Notes under the pieces: generated by a model
Databases searched by the model: none
Seen by the model: the letters and a program-made list of their open reading frames with translations, nothing else
What the model was told of the DNA's origin: nothing
Shown here: positions 31,778 to 40,250 of the stretch, piece after piece
Layout: each line of letters opens with the position of its first letter
Position numbering within the stretch: position 1 is the first letter of the stretch
Assembly: GCA_032251435.1 (NCBI GenBank)
Contig: JAVVEH010000025.1
Span: 1-64,000, forward strand
DNA length: 64,000 nt
Reading direction: 5' to 3'
Origin: JAVVEH01 sp032251435
GTDB lineage: Bacteria > Verrucomicrobiota > Lentisphaeria > Oligosphaerales > MVZH01
Position numbers and translations under genes: made by a program

Positions 31778-31789
31778 GGGGGGGGGGGG
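31778..31789. repeat. G12 homopolymer
   Basis: Twelve consecutive guanines flanked by GGATCC on the left (31769-31774) and followed by ATCCC. It lies about 130 bases upstream of the tpsB -35 element and 47 bases beyond the 3' end of the preceding gene. Confidence 0.93.
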
Positions 31790-31835
31790 ATCCCGCCCCG
31801 CGTCGTCGGGCGCGCGGGCGCCTTGACGCGCTTGG

Positions 31836-32273
31836 CTATTGGCCGGATTCGGGATTTCGGCCGGCGGGCGGGGGAGCGGCGGGGGGCGGGGATTTCTTCA
31901 GCCAATCACTCAGATGTCGCTTGATGACATCACGGCTGAGATCTTTCACCGCCGGGTGACGAGCTAGTTCGCGGAACGTCTCGTTGTTCAGGAGTTTCAA
32001 ATAGTCCTTTTTTTCCAGAGCGTCCGCGATGTCGGGATCCAGCAAAGCGTCACGGATTTCCGGGATTTCCCCCAGTTTCTCCACGGATGTCATCAAACGC
32101 TCGTCGTGACGGATGGTCTTTTCGATGGCCAGCGGTGATTGGCTGACATCCGCGGCGGCTTCTTCCGCGACGCTGACGGTCGCCCGCCACATGACGACGG
32201 CGGCGGCAATCATCCCGATGCCGACACCGATCAGGAACACGCATCCCGTGAACAATGTGGTTTTTAAGCGCAT
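31836..32273 (-). CDS. small membrane-anchored protein of unknown function
   Basis: From the ATG at 32273 the protein has 145 residues. One N-terminal membrane helix (residues about 5-28, LFTGCVFLIGVGIGMIAAAVV) is followed by a helical, charged region and a Pro-rich tail (SPPPAAPPPAG). It looks like a single-pass inner-membrane protein with its body outside the cytoplasm. A longer reading frame reaches back to 32348 and would overlap fabG, but the membrane helix sits naturally at the later start. No family is recognised. It is last in the manA-fabG run. Confidence 0.6.
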   Translation of the reverse strand: MRLKTTLFTGCVFLIGVGIGMIAAAVVMWRATVSVAEEAAADVSQSPLAIEKTIRHDERLMTSVEKLGEIPEIRDALLDPDIADALEKKDYLKLLNNETFRELARHPAVKDLSRDVIKRHLSDWLKKSPPPAAPPPAGRNPESGQ

Positions 32274-32337
32274 TTCTGTCAATTTCCGGAAATAAAATGC
32301 CGCGTTAAATGCATATCTCTTACCTGAAGAGGACCGC

Positions 32338-33087
32338 CTACAGCCCACCGGTCACATGCAGAGTCTCTCCCGTGATGTAGGCGGCTTTTTCCGAGGCCAG
32401 GAACAGGACGGCGTCCGCGACATCCGCGGGCGTGCCGAACCGCCGCATCGGCACGCTCTTTTTGTAGGCGGCGAGTCGCTCAGGGGTAAGATCGGCGATC
32501 AACTCCGTGTCGATGAATCCGGGAGAGACACAATTGACCGTGATATTCCGTTTCGCCACCTCTTTTGAAAGCGAGCGTGAGAAGGCGACTTGGCCCGCTT
32601 TGCTGGCGGCGTAATTCGCCTGGCCTTCAAATCCCATTTCACCCGACGGGGAGGTGATGCTGATCACGCGCCCGTGCCGCTGGCGGGACATCCGCATGAC
32701 CGCCAGTTTGCTCATGATGTAGGTTCCGGTTAAATTAACGCGGATAACCGCCGCCCAGTCATCGGCCGGCATCATCCCCACGACCGCGTCTTTGCGGATG
32801 CCGGCGTTGTTGACCAGCACGTCAATTCGCCCGGCGGTCTCATCCAAAGACGCGAAAAAAGCTTCCCCGGCGGCGTAATCACCCACATCGAACTTGTGAA
32901 GAGTCAGCGCGCCCGGGAGGTCCGCTTGGGATCGGGCGAAGGTCTCCGCGGCCGCGTCATTGCCTGAGTATGTGGCGTAAACGCGGGCGCCTTCGGCTAA
33001 AAAAGCTGAACTGATGGCGGCCCCGATGCCACGGGTTCCACCAGTGACGACGACAACCTGGCGAGCGAAAGAGGAATCAGAAGGCAT
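32338..33087 (-). CDS. fabG: 3-oxoacyl-ACP reductase / SDR family oxidoreductase
   Basis: This classical short-chain dehydrogenase has 249 residues. It shows the nucleotide-binding TGGTRGIG, the structural NNAG, and the catalytic Ser (SITSPSG) with YAASKAG carrying Tyr and Lys. The ending (YITGETLHVTGGL) and PGFIDTEL are FabG-like. FabG reduces 3-oxoacyl-ACP with NADPH in fatty-acid elongation. No other fab gene is next to it, so a role in another lipid or sugar pathway is possible. It is 17 bases downstream of the manA-like gene. Confidence 0.85.
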   Translation of the reverse strand: MPSDSSFARQVVVVTGGTRGIGAAISSAFLAEGARVYATYSGNDAAAETFARSQADLPGALTLHKFDVGDYAAGEAFFASLDETAGRIDVLVNNAGIRKDAVVGMMPADDWAAVIRVNLTGTYIMSKLAVMRMSRQRHGRVISITSPSGEMGFEGQANYAASKAGQVAFSRSLSKEVAKRNITVNCVSPGFIDTELIADLTPERLAAYKKSVPMRRFGTPADVADAVLFLASEKAAYITGETLHVTGGL

Positions 33088-33104
33088 GACCAGAGACCTG
33101 TTGG

Positions 33105-34067
33105 TTAAATGGTTTTCACACGCAGTAATTCCGAGCGTGTCTCAACCGTTTCAATTTTATAATCCCCGCAGGCGGCTGGCACGCAGCAGAGCATGCCGGG
33201 TTTCAAATCAATCGTGACAGCGCTCCACTTGAGAACCGCATGTCCTTTGATCAGAATGATGACATTGAATGATGTCTCATCCGCGCGCAGGAAAATATGA
33301 TCTTTCAAGCGGATCTCCTCAACCGTGAAATAGGGACAGTTCGCGGTCAGATTGACGCGCCGCGTGTGGTTGGTCACCCCCGCTTCCCGTGAAATCCGCA
33401 TGTTGGTGCGGGCTTCCCAGTTCAGGGCGTCCAAGGCGGCCTGCTGGTTTTCCCGGGCGCCGCTGGTCGGCTCGGAGGCCAGCACCAGGGGTTGCTCATA
33501 CCGCTGCTGAATTTCCAAGATCATGTTTCCCGCTCCCAGGGAATGGATAAATCCCGGCGGGATGAGGTATGAATCACCGGGGCGGCCGGGGTAATGCTGC
33601 AGGAGGCGGTTAAAGGCGGGTTTATTTAAATTGGCCAGGAGTTGCTGGTTTGTCACTTGCTGCGCGATGCCGTCAATGATTTGAGCGCCCGGCCGGGCGG
33701 CCAGGGAGTACCAGAATTTAGCGTTGGAGTCATTACTGGAGAGCGTTTCAGGATGAACTTGAACGGGCTGATCCTCAGCCGTGTCAATCAGACGAATGGA
33801 AAATGGAAAAGGATTCCGGGAAACATGGTGACGGCCCACGAGTTTATCCGGTCGGGAACGGACTAAATCCGTTAACGGCACTTGGGCGAAGGCGCCGTTG
33901 GCGACGACACTGCCCCGCTGTCCGTCATCAAACAACAGCCACGCTTCTCCCGGCGACTCACTCAATTCGCCATACGTGGCGGCGAGAAAGTCACCCATGA
34001 ACGACCCCGCCCAGCTATGGGGAACTAAAACGGGACGGAAGACCAACGGATACAAGTCGGTTGTCAT
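33105..34067 (-). CDS. mannose-6-phosphate isomerase-like protein (class I, short form)
   Basis: The 320-residue protein aligns by eye with short bacterial ManA. It has an N-terminal YPLVFRPVLVPHSWAG, then ESPGEAW, QVHPE (zinc ligands Gln and His), PGFIHSLGAG (another His) and LEIQQ, with a cupin-like C-terminal domain. The family interconverts mannose-6-P and fructose-6-P. The Glu zinc ligand usually found in GKTE-x-WY is replaced: here the segment reads NAKFWY, with Lys at residue 117. Activity is therefore uncertain. I chose the ATG at 34067 because the family starts just before YPL; a TTG at 34118 would add 17 residues. Confidence 0.75.
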   Translation of the reverse strand: MTTDLYPLVFRPVLVPHSWAGSFMGDFLAATYGELSESPGEAWLLFDDGQRGSVVANGAFAQVPLTDLVRSRPDKLVGRHHVSRNPFPFSIRLIDTAEDQPVQVHPETLSSNDSNAKFWYSLAARPGAQIIDGIAQQVTNQQLLANLNKPAFNRLLQHYPGRPGDSYLIPPGFIHSLGAGNMILEIQQRYEQPLVLASEPTSGARENQQAALDALNWEARTNMRISREAGVTNHTRRVNLTANCPYFTVEEIRLKDHIFLRADETSFNVIILIKGHAVLKWSAVTIDLKPGMLCCVPAACGDYKIETVETRSELLRVKTI

Positions 34068-34204
34068 ATTCTGAGGCAAAAGGAAAAATCTCCTGATTGT
34101 TGAGGTTGAATTTACCAAGAATCAAAATAGTTTGTCTCTTGTCAAGATCAAGTCCCCCGGGAGTGGGGAAAGACGGAATATTTTTTTTGAAATGACGTGA
34201 CTGA

Positions 34205-36613
34205 ATGGGCAGAGCCAAAGAAACAACAGCCATAGAAACAGATCAACCTCCCGCCGAACTGGTGTTGGGCAAAGCCACAAAACTGGTGCTTTTCGCGCTC
34301 GCTTTACTGGTGTTTCTCGCCTTGATTTCGTTTGATCCCGCTGATTCCGAGTCGTTGGCGAACGGCGCGCCGTATGAGATCAACAATTGGATCGGGCACG
34401 TTGGCGCCCACCTGTCAGGGCGGTTGTTGCTCGTGTTTGGTTTCGCCATTTATCCCGCGGTGATGTTGTTTCTCTTGAGTTTTCTGCGCCGCTTGTTTTT
34501 TCCCGCCGGCACCCGCGCCACCCGCTGGGAATATTGGCTGTCCTTTCTCTTTCTGGCGGTCGGCGGGGCCATGTTGCTGGGTGTCTGGCCGGATTTGTGG
34601 GAGGACGCGGCGGTGGGATTAAATCTCACGTCCATGCCGGGGGGGGCGCTGGGCCAGCGGCTGAGCGCTCCGGAAACTGGCTGGGTGAGGCTGATCATGC
34701 ACCCCACTGGCAGCGTGATTGTATCCAGTGTGCTGATTCTTTTCGGGCTGCTGGTTTTATGGATCTATGACTGGAACGGCTTGATCATCGCCGCCTACCA
34801 TCGCTTGAAAGCGCGCATGAACGAGTTGGAAGAAGACACGGCCAAAACCGACATCCGTTCCCGGGCGGAGCGTTTGGCCGCGGCGAAAAAACGGCAGGCG
34901 GAAAAAGACGCGGGAAAGGCGGAAAAAGAACGCCGGAAAAACGAACGGCGGCGGAAAGAAACCGCCCCGCCCGCCGCCGAACCCCGAAAACCCTTGTCGG
35001 TCGTTCAGGATTTGGGCTTGCCTGAAACCAGCGAGCCGGTTGATCCAGTGGTGAAAAAGCCCCGCGCCGCGGCCGCCGCCAAAGCGGACTACATATTGCC
35101 GGGCGTGAATTTACTGCAGGAATGGACGGAAGGATCCAGCGTCACTCAGGAAGAGATTGATCACCGCAAAAGCGTTTTGCAGGAAACTCTGGACAGTTTC
35201 GGCATTGACGCCGCTGTCGGAGAGGCGACCAGTGGTCCGCGGGTCACCTTGTTTGAGGTGGAGACCGCCCCCGGCGTGAAGGTTGAACGGGTCAGCCGGA
35301 TCGCCAATAATATCGCCATGGAAATGGAGGCGATGAGTTTGCGTATTTTAACGCCGATTCCCGGCAAAAAAACGGTTGGCATTGAGGTGCCGAACGGCAC
35401 GGCGTCCACAGTGCCTTTGCGGAGTGTGCTGGAATCACCGGTATGGAAAAAAACGAAAGCGTCCATCCCATTGGTGATTGGCAAAAGCATCAGCGGGAAA
35501 ATGGTTTTACTTGATTTGGCGCGGGCACCGCACCTGTTGATCGCCGGCGCCACGGGGAGCGGTAAATCGGTTTGCATTAACGCCATGATCATGTCGCTCT
35601 TGTATAAATTCACGCCGGATGAGTTACGGTTGATTCTCGTCGATCCCAAGGTGGTGGAATTCAGCGGATACAATACCTTGCCTCATTTGGTCACACCGGT
35701 GATTACGGAAAGTAAGAAAGTGCCTTTGGCTTTGCGTTGGGTGATCACGGAAATGGAGAAACGCTACCGGATTTGCGCGAAAGTCGGGGCCCGGAATATC
35801 GCCACGTTCAACGCCCGGCCTCCCGCGGATGAGCCTGTTTATGACGACAACGGTGATCTCATCCCTGAAAAGATGCCTTATATCGTGGTGATTATTGATG
35901 AGCTGGCCGACATTATGATGACCGCCAAGAGCGAGGTGGAAACCTCTTTGGCGCGGATCGCTCAACTGTCCCGGGCGGTGGGCATCCACACCATTGTCGC
36001 CACCCAGCGGCCAAGTGTGAACGTGATCACCGGTGTTATCAAGGCGAATTATCCGACCCGGATCGCTTTCCAAGTGACCAGCCAAGTCGACTCACGCACG
36101 ATTCTGGATGGCAAGGGGGCTGAAAAACTGCTGGGCCGCGGCGACATGCTGTTCCGTCCCCCCGGAGCGTCCAATTTGGAACGTAACCAGAGCCCGTTGG
36201 TTGAAGATGAGGAAATAGAGGGCATTGTGAAGTTCTGTTCCGTTCAGGCCCAGCAGCAATTTGATGAGACCGTTTTCAAGGGCGGCGACGCGGGAACGGA
36301 GGCGGATGTGCCTGGGGGAGGGGATCTGTCCGACGCGGATGAGGAGCTTATTGACCGGGCGATTGAAGTGATCATGCGGGACCGCCGGGCGACCACCAGC
36401 TATGTTCAACGGGCGTTGCGCATCGGCTACAACCGCTCGGCGTTAATCATGGAGATTTTAGAACAACGCGGGGTGGTCGGTCCTCAAATCGGTTCCGCTC
36501 CGCGGGAGATTTTAATCAATGACAACAACGGGGATGATCTCCGTGACAGCACTCCTCCAGAAGCCGATGAGACGGCCGACGGTGAGGATCCCCCATGGGA
36601 AGACGACGAGTGA
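34205..36613 (+). CDS. ftsK: DNA translocase FtsK
   Basis: The 802-residue protein has four membrane helices within residues about 20-200, a charged linker (200-300), then the FtsK/SpoIIIE motor. Walker A GATGSGKSV is near residue 447 and Walker B VVIIDELAD near 560. A C-terminal gamma winged-helix domain follows (about 715-775, DEELIDRAIEVI...GVVGPQ), which reads KOPS-type polarity sequences. FtsK pumps chromosome termini through the division septum and activates dimer resolution. The length is short-linker type. It precedes the rodZ-like gene by 36 bases. Confidence 0.96.
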   Translation: MGRAKETTAIETDQPPAELVLGKATKLVLFALALLVFLALISFDPADSESLANGAPYEINNWIGHVGAHLSGRLLLVFGFAIYPAVMLFLLSFLRRLFFPAGTRATRWEYWLSFLFLAVGGAMLLGVWPDLWEDAAVGLNLTSMPGGALGQRLSAPETGWVRLIMHPTGSVIVSSVLILFGLLVLWIYDWNGLIIAAYHRLKARMNELEEDTAKTDIRSRAERLAAAKKRQAEKDAGKAEKERRKNERRRKETAPPAAEPRKPLSVVQDLGLPETSEPVDPVVKKPRAAAAAKADYILPGVNLLQEWTEGSSVTQEEIDHRKSVLQETLDSFGIDAAVGEATSGPRVTLFEVETAPGVKVERVSRIANNIAMEMEAMSLRILTPIPGKKTVGIEVPNGTASTVPLRSVLESPVWKKTKASIPLVIGKSISGKMVLLDLARAPHLLIAGATGSGKSVCINAMIMSLLYKFTPDELRLILVDPKVVEFSGYNTLPHLVTPVITESKKVPLALRWVITEMEKRYRICAKVGARNIATFNARPPADEPVYDDNGDLIPEKMPYIVVIIDELADIMMTAKSEVETSLARIAQLSRAVGIHTIVATQRPSVNVITGVIKANYPTRIAFQVTSQVDSRTILDGKGAEKLLGRGDMLFRPPGASNLERNQSPLVEDEEIEGIVKFCSVQAQQQFDETVFKGGDAGTEADVPGGGDLSDADEELIDRAIEVIMRDRRATTSYVQRALRIGYNRSALIMEILEQRGVVGPQIGSAPREILINDNNGDDLRDSTPPEADETADGEDPPWEDDE

Positions 36614-36649
36614 CGGTGGTCAAACGCACCCACAAAAGTGAGAGTGAAC

Positions 36650-37498
36650 ATGGCGCGGCAGCAACGATTGCCTTTTGAGTGGCAGAATGACAATTCGGAA
36701 AGTGGGGAAAACACGCCGCGGGTCCGTCCCGTGACACGTGAACAGCCGACGATCCGGGCATCCTCCTCCGCGGAGATGGATCCCGCGCTTGAGACAACGG
36801 AACCGGCTCTGGTTCCCGACGATGGCGACAACACGGAGACTCCGGCCCCGGCGGAATCCGTTGAGGAACCGCCGATGGCGATGGACACCCGGGATGTCCG
36901 GGACGGACAGGAAGACTATGAGGACGATGTGCCCACGAGTTTGGGACAGGTTTTAGTCGAAGCCCGGGCGGCGGCCGGCTTGAGCATCGCCGAAGCGTCT
37001 GATCGGACGAAAGTCCCCCCGCAGTTTATTGAAGCGGCTGAAAATGAGGCGTATAGTGACTTTCCCGCGCGGCTTTACGCCCGGGGCCATTTGTTAAAAC
37101 TCTGCGCCGCGTACAAGATCGCCGGGCAGCCGGTTGTGGATCTTTACCAAGCGGCCGTCGGGAGCGCCGATAAAGCTGGTCACGCGGGGGGCGGCCCCGC
37201 CCGGCCCCGGGGGGTGGTGACAGGTAATGTGGATTTCAGCCATTACGCTCCGGCGCTGCAAACCCAGGCGTCCGCGTCGGGGGCGGGGCACCGCTTGACC
37301 GTCATGCTGGTTTCGCTCGGCCTGAGTCTGATCGTCGGGGTGGTTCTGATTACTTTCATCCTCACGCAGATCCGGAGCGCCCGCTTGAACCGGCAAAACG
37401 ATGATCTGGAGGTTGACCCGAACGCGGCGGCCGGGCTGGCCATCGAGGAATTTATTCAAGAAACGCCTCTGCCTCTCAAAAAATTGCCCATGCCGTGA
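36650..37498 (+). CDS. RodZ-like helix-turn-helix membrane protein
   Basis: The 282-residue protein has an acidic, disordered N-terminal stretch of about 95 residues. An HTH_25 (RodZ-type) domain follows (SLGQVLVEARAAAGLSIAEASDRTKVPPQFIEAAE), then a linker and one membrane helix near residues 220-243. The tail beyond the helix is short. RodZ links MreB filaments to the rod-shape wall machinery. The long N-terminal extension and lack of a C-terminal beta domain differ from E. coli RodZ. Start is the ATG at 36650, with a GTG four codons earlier as alternative. Its 3' end is 4 bases from that of the convergent mrdA. Confidence 0.8.
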   Translation: MARQQRLPFEWQNDNSESGENTPRVRPVTREQPTIRASSSAEMDPALETTEPALVPDDGDNTETPAPAESVEEPPMAMDTRDVRDGQEDYEDDVPTSLGQVLVEARAAAGLSIAEASDRTKVPPQFIEAAENEAYSDFPARLYARGHLLKLCAAYKIAGQPVVDLYQAAVGSADKAGHAGGGPARPRGVVTGNVDFSHYAPALQTQASASGAGHRLTVMLVSLGLSLIVGVVLITFILTQIRSARLNRQNDDLEVDPNAAAGLAIEEFIQETPLPLKKLPMP

Positions 37499-37502
37499 GG
37501 GG

Positions 37503-39302
37503 TCAGCGGGCGGTCAGCCACGCGTCGAAGAAGGCGCTGACGATTGGCGCCGCTGTTTTCCCGCCGCTTTGACCGTCTTCAACAATCACTGTGAAGGCGT
37601 AGCGGGGATCCTCTATGGGGGCGAAACCGGTGAACCACGTGTTTTTAGTCCGCTCCGTCCGCGGTCCTTTTTCGGCGGTGCCGGTTTTTCCCGCCACGCT
37701 GATGACCGAGTTCCGGGCCTCGGGAGCGCCGCCGATGTCGCTGTTGACGACGGCGTCCATACCGGCGCGGAGGCTGTCCAGGTAGGCGGGCGTGTCCGTC
37801 AGTCGGCGGCGGATTTCCACGGGCATTTTTTTGACGATTTGGCCGTCTTCCCGGATCATTGAGTGGACGAGTCGGGGTTTTAACACGGCGCCGCCATTGG
37901 CGATGGCCGCCGTGTACACCGCCGCTTGCAGAGGACTCAGGTTAATCATGCCTTGACCGATGGAAATAAACGCCGTGTCGGAGGCGATCCACGCGCGGCC
38001 AAGCCGCTCACGCGCCCACGGGCGTGAAGGCACCAGGCCCGCTCCGCCACCGCCGGGAATGTCCAGCCCGGGAGACTCGCCAAGACCCGCCTGGCGGAAT
38101 GTCTTCGCCAAGTCTTCCAATCCTGTTTGTTGCCCCAGTTCAATAAAAAACGTGTTACAGGATTGGGCGATGGCGGCTCGCAGCGTCAGGTCTCCATGAC
38201 CGCTTCGTCGGCCGCAGTTGATCCGCATGTCGCCCATTTTGAAATATCCCGGGCAAGTCACGACTGTCGTGTCCGCGTCTAGTTTCCCCGCCTCAAAAGC
38301 CGCCAACGCGACCAGTGGTTTGACGATGGAGCCGGGCATATATCCGGGACTGACCGCCCGGTTCAACAAGGGGAAATTCTCCGTGTCCCCCGCCAGCCGC
38401 GCGTAATAGTCCGTGGTGAGCGCGTTCAGATTGTATCCCGGTGCGGAAACCAAAGCCAGCACGCCCCCGGTCCGGGCGTTGAGTAAGACGAACGCTCCCC
38501 GTTTGCCGGCCATCAACCGCTCGGCGATTTGCTGCGCCCGGAGATCCATTTCCAGGACCAGCGACACGCCGTTCTCGGGAGCGACGGGGGGATTCGCTTC
38601 CTGATCGGCATATCCGAGCGTGTCCACCCGGACGGTTTTCCGTCCCGCCTTTCCGGCCAGAATGTCATCGTAAAAGCGTTCCAATCCCGCTCGGCCATGC
38701 GGTTCCCGTTCGTGATAGAAGTAATGCTCCTCGTCCGGGGGATCGGTGATGCCGGTGAAGCCCGTCACGTGCGCGGCGACCGCGCCGTGCGGGTAGGTTC
38801 GGATAAATCCGTCCCGGATGCTCCAGCCCGATGTCTGGTCAACGTGTTCCAGCGCCAGCGTGAGTTCCCGTTTATTTAATTTTTCAAAGATCGTCAACGG
38901 TAAGGCGGGATACCAGTCAATGTGTCGGCGCACGCGCGCTTCGGTCAATGGGGACGGCCGGTTGATCCGGCCGGCGATCAAAGCGCCGCGGTCAAGAATG
39001 TGATTGACAGTCGCGGATTTACGTCCCCGCCGCCGCATATCCTCAACTTTAAAAATCAAGTCATAACTGGGTTGATTATCGGCCAGGACCTCGCCGCCAC
39101 GGGTCAAAATTCTGCCGCGGACGGCTGGCAGGCGGATGTCCCGGATACTCTGTTTAATGATTCTTTCCACATGCTCGGGGCCTTGTTTGATTTGCACCCA
39201 CCACAGACGGATGACCAAGCCGCCCATACCGAGCAAGATGACCAAGCCAAGCAACCAGATCCTTCCCTGGCGCGCGTTGTCAGGTGTTCTTCCGCGATGC
39301 AT
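37503..39302 (-). CDS. mrdA: penicillin-binding protein 2 (peptidoglycan D,D-transpeptidase)
   Basis: This class B PBP has 599 residues, with one N-terminal membrane helix (about 15-35) and a PBP dimerisation domain containing RGRILTRGGEVLA. The transpeptidase domain has all three motifs: SxxK in PGSIVKP, SxN in SCNTFF, and KTG in AGKTGTAEKG. PBP2 cross-links peptidoglycan during rod-shaped growth with RodA and MreBCD. The ATG at 39302 has AAGGA 5 bases upstream. The start lies inside the mreD-like gene (23-base overlap), which indicates coupling. Confidence 0.95.
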   Translation of the reverse strand: MHRGRTPDNARQGRIWLLGLVILLGMGGLVIRLWWVQIKQGPEHVERIIKQSIRDIRLPAVRGRILTRGGEVLADNQPSYDLIFKVEDMRRRGRKSATVNHILDRGALIAGRINRPSPLTEARVRRHIDWYPALPLTIFEKLNKRELTLALEHVDQTSGWSIRDGFIRTYPHGAVAAHVTGFTGITDPPDEEHYFYHEREPHGRAGLERFYDDILAGKAGRKTVRVDTLGYADQEANPPVAPENGVSLVLEMDLRAQQIAERLMAGKRGAFVLLNARTGGVLALVSAPGYNLNALTTDYYARLAGDTENFPLLNRAVSPGYMPGSIVKPLVALAAFEAGKLDADTTVVTCPGYFKMGDMRINCGRRSGHGDLTLRAAIAQSCNTFFIELGQQTGLEDLAKTFRQAGLGESPGLDIPGGGGAGLVPSRPWARERLGRAWIASDTAFISIGQGMINLSPLQAAVYTAAIANGGAVLKPRLVHSMIREDGQIVKKMPVEIRRRLTDTPAYLDSLRAGMDAVVNSDIGGAPEARNSVISVAGKTGTAEKGPRTERTKNTWFTGFAPIEDPRYAFTVIVEDGQSGGKTAAPIVSAFFDAWLTAR

Positions 39303-39810
39303 AAAATTCCTTTCGGCGGGGCCGGGCGTCACAAAACCGTGGCAACCCGGCGCGGCGCGCGCAACTGTCAAACAAAGGGGTCAAAACCGGTAACGCCAGT
39401 GCCGGGAGCAGGATGTCCGCCAAAAAAAACATGGGATGAAGCGATGCGAAAGACCGGTAAGCCAGAAAAGTAAACACGAGCATGGCGGCACAATGCGAAA
39501 GTCCAATTAAAAATCCGGGAAAAAATAAGACGGCCGGATGGGTCACCTCGCCAGTCTCCCGCCACAGACGGGCCAATCCTAAAACCGCCGGAACCAGCAG
39601 CAAGGTGGGTAGAGCCGGCCGCAGAAAGTGGATGTCGATAAAAACCGCGGTGAAACAAGCGACGGAAAACAGTCCCCGCTGGAGGTGGGCGGTGAACACG
39701 TAAAAGCTGATGACCAAAACCATGGGCAGAGACACGCCGGTCAAACCGATGGCCGCCTCAAAAACAGCGCCGGCGCACACTAATAAAACGCCCCATATAA
39801 AAACCATCAT
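39280..39810 (-). CDS. MreD-like rod-shape membrane protein
   Basis: The 176-residue protein is highly hydrophobic, with about five membrane helices and a basic C-terminus. Similarity to MreD is weak at sequence level, but size, topology and its position directly upstream of mrdA match the mreD-mrdA order of rod-shape operons. mreC and mreB are not in the window. Confidence 0.7.
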   Translation of the reverse strand: MMVFIWGVLLVCAGAVFEAAIGLTGVSLPMVLVISFYVFTAHLQRGLFSVACFTAVFIDIHFLRPALPTLLLVPAVLGLARLWRETGEVTHPAVLFFPGFLIGLSHCAAMLVFTFLAYRSFASLHPMFFLADILLPALALPVLTPLFDSCARRAGLPRFCDARPRRKEFYASRKNT

Positions 39811-39852
39811 ACCTGTACTTTCCGGATGAGAAGGCGACCAGCGCCTTCGCCA

Positions 39853-39886
39853 ATAAAAAAGCTCCGACCAAGACGGCCGGAGCTTT
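39853..39886 (-). terminator. rho-independent terminator of the small lipoprotein gene
   Basis: On the minus strand AAAGCTCCG pairs with CGGAGCTTT around an 11-base loop, followed by TTTATT. It separates the lipoprotein gene from mreD. Confidence 0.88.
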
Positions 39887-39904
39887 AAGCGTTAGCTGAG
39901 ACCC

Positions 39905-40141
39905 TTAATCGGTCAACGCGTCCAGAGCTTCGCTCGCGTCGTCTTTGGCGGCTTCGGCGGCCTTTTCAAGTTCAGCGGCGGTGCTCTCCGCTTTTTTTTC
40001 AAGTTCAGCGGCCATGCTTTCCGCTTCTTTTTCAACTTCAGCGGCCGTGTCGGCGGCTTGTTCTTCCGTGGTTTTTTCTCCGCATCCAGTGAAGGCGAAG
40101 ACCGCGGCGCCCATCATCATCATCGCGAGGAATTTTCTCAT
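39905..40141 (-). CDS. small Ala/Glu/Lys-rich lipoprotein
   Basis: The 78-residue protein has a lipoprotein signal: a short basic start, the hydrophobic run MMMMGAAVFA and lipobox FTGC with Cys at residue 20. The mature part is a helical coiled coil with repeated 11-12-residue units (AAEVEKEAESM, AAELEKKAEST, AAELEKAAEAA). It resembles small Lpp-like or entericidin-like envelope lipoproteins, but no family can be named. The ATG at 40141 has AAAGGA 6 bases upstream. It forms a single-gene unit with its own terminator. Confidence 0.85.
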   Translation of the reverse strand: MRKFLAMMMMGAAVFAFTGCGEKTTEEQAADTAAEVEKEAESMAAELEKKAESTAAELEKAAEAAKDDASEALDALTD

Positions 40142-40250
40142 GACGTGTCCTTTCATTAACAATACTGTTCTCGGAATAGTTCCGGACGCATGGATAATCC
40201 ATCCGCGAAGTTAAATTAGCGCAGTGGGAGGGGTTTGGCAAGCCACCCGG

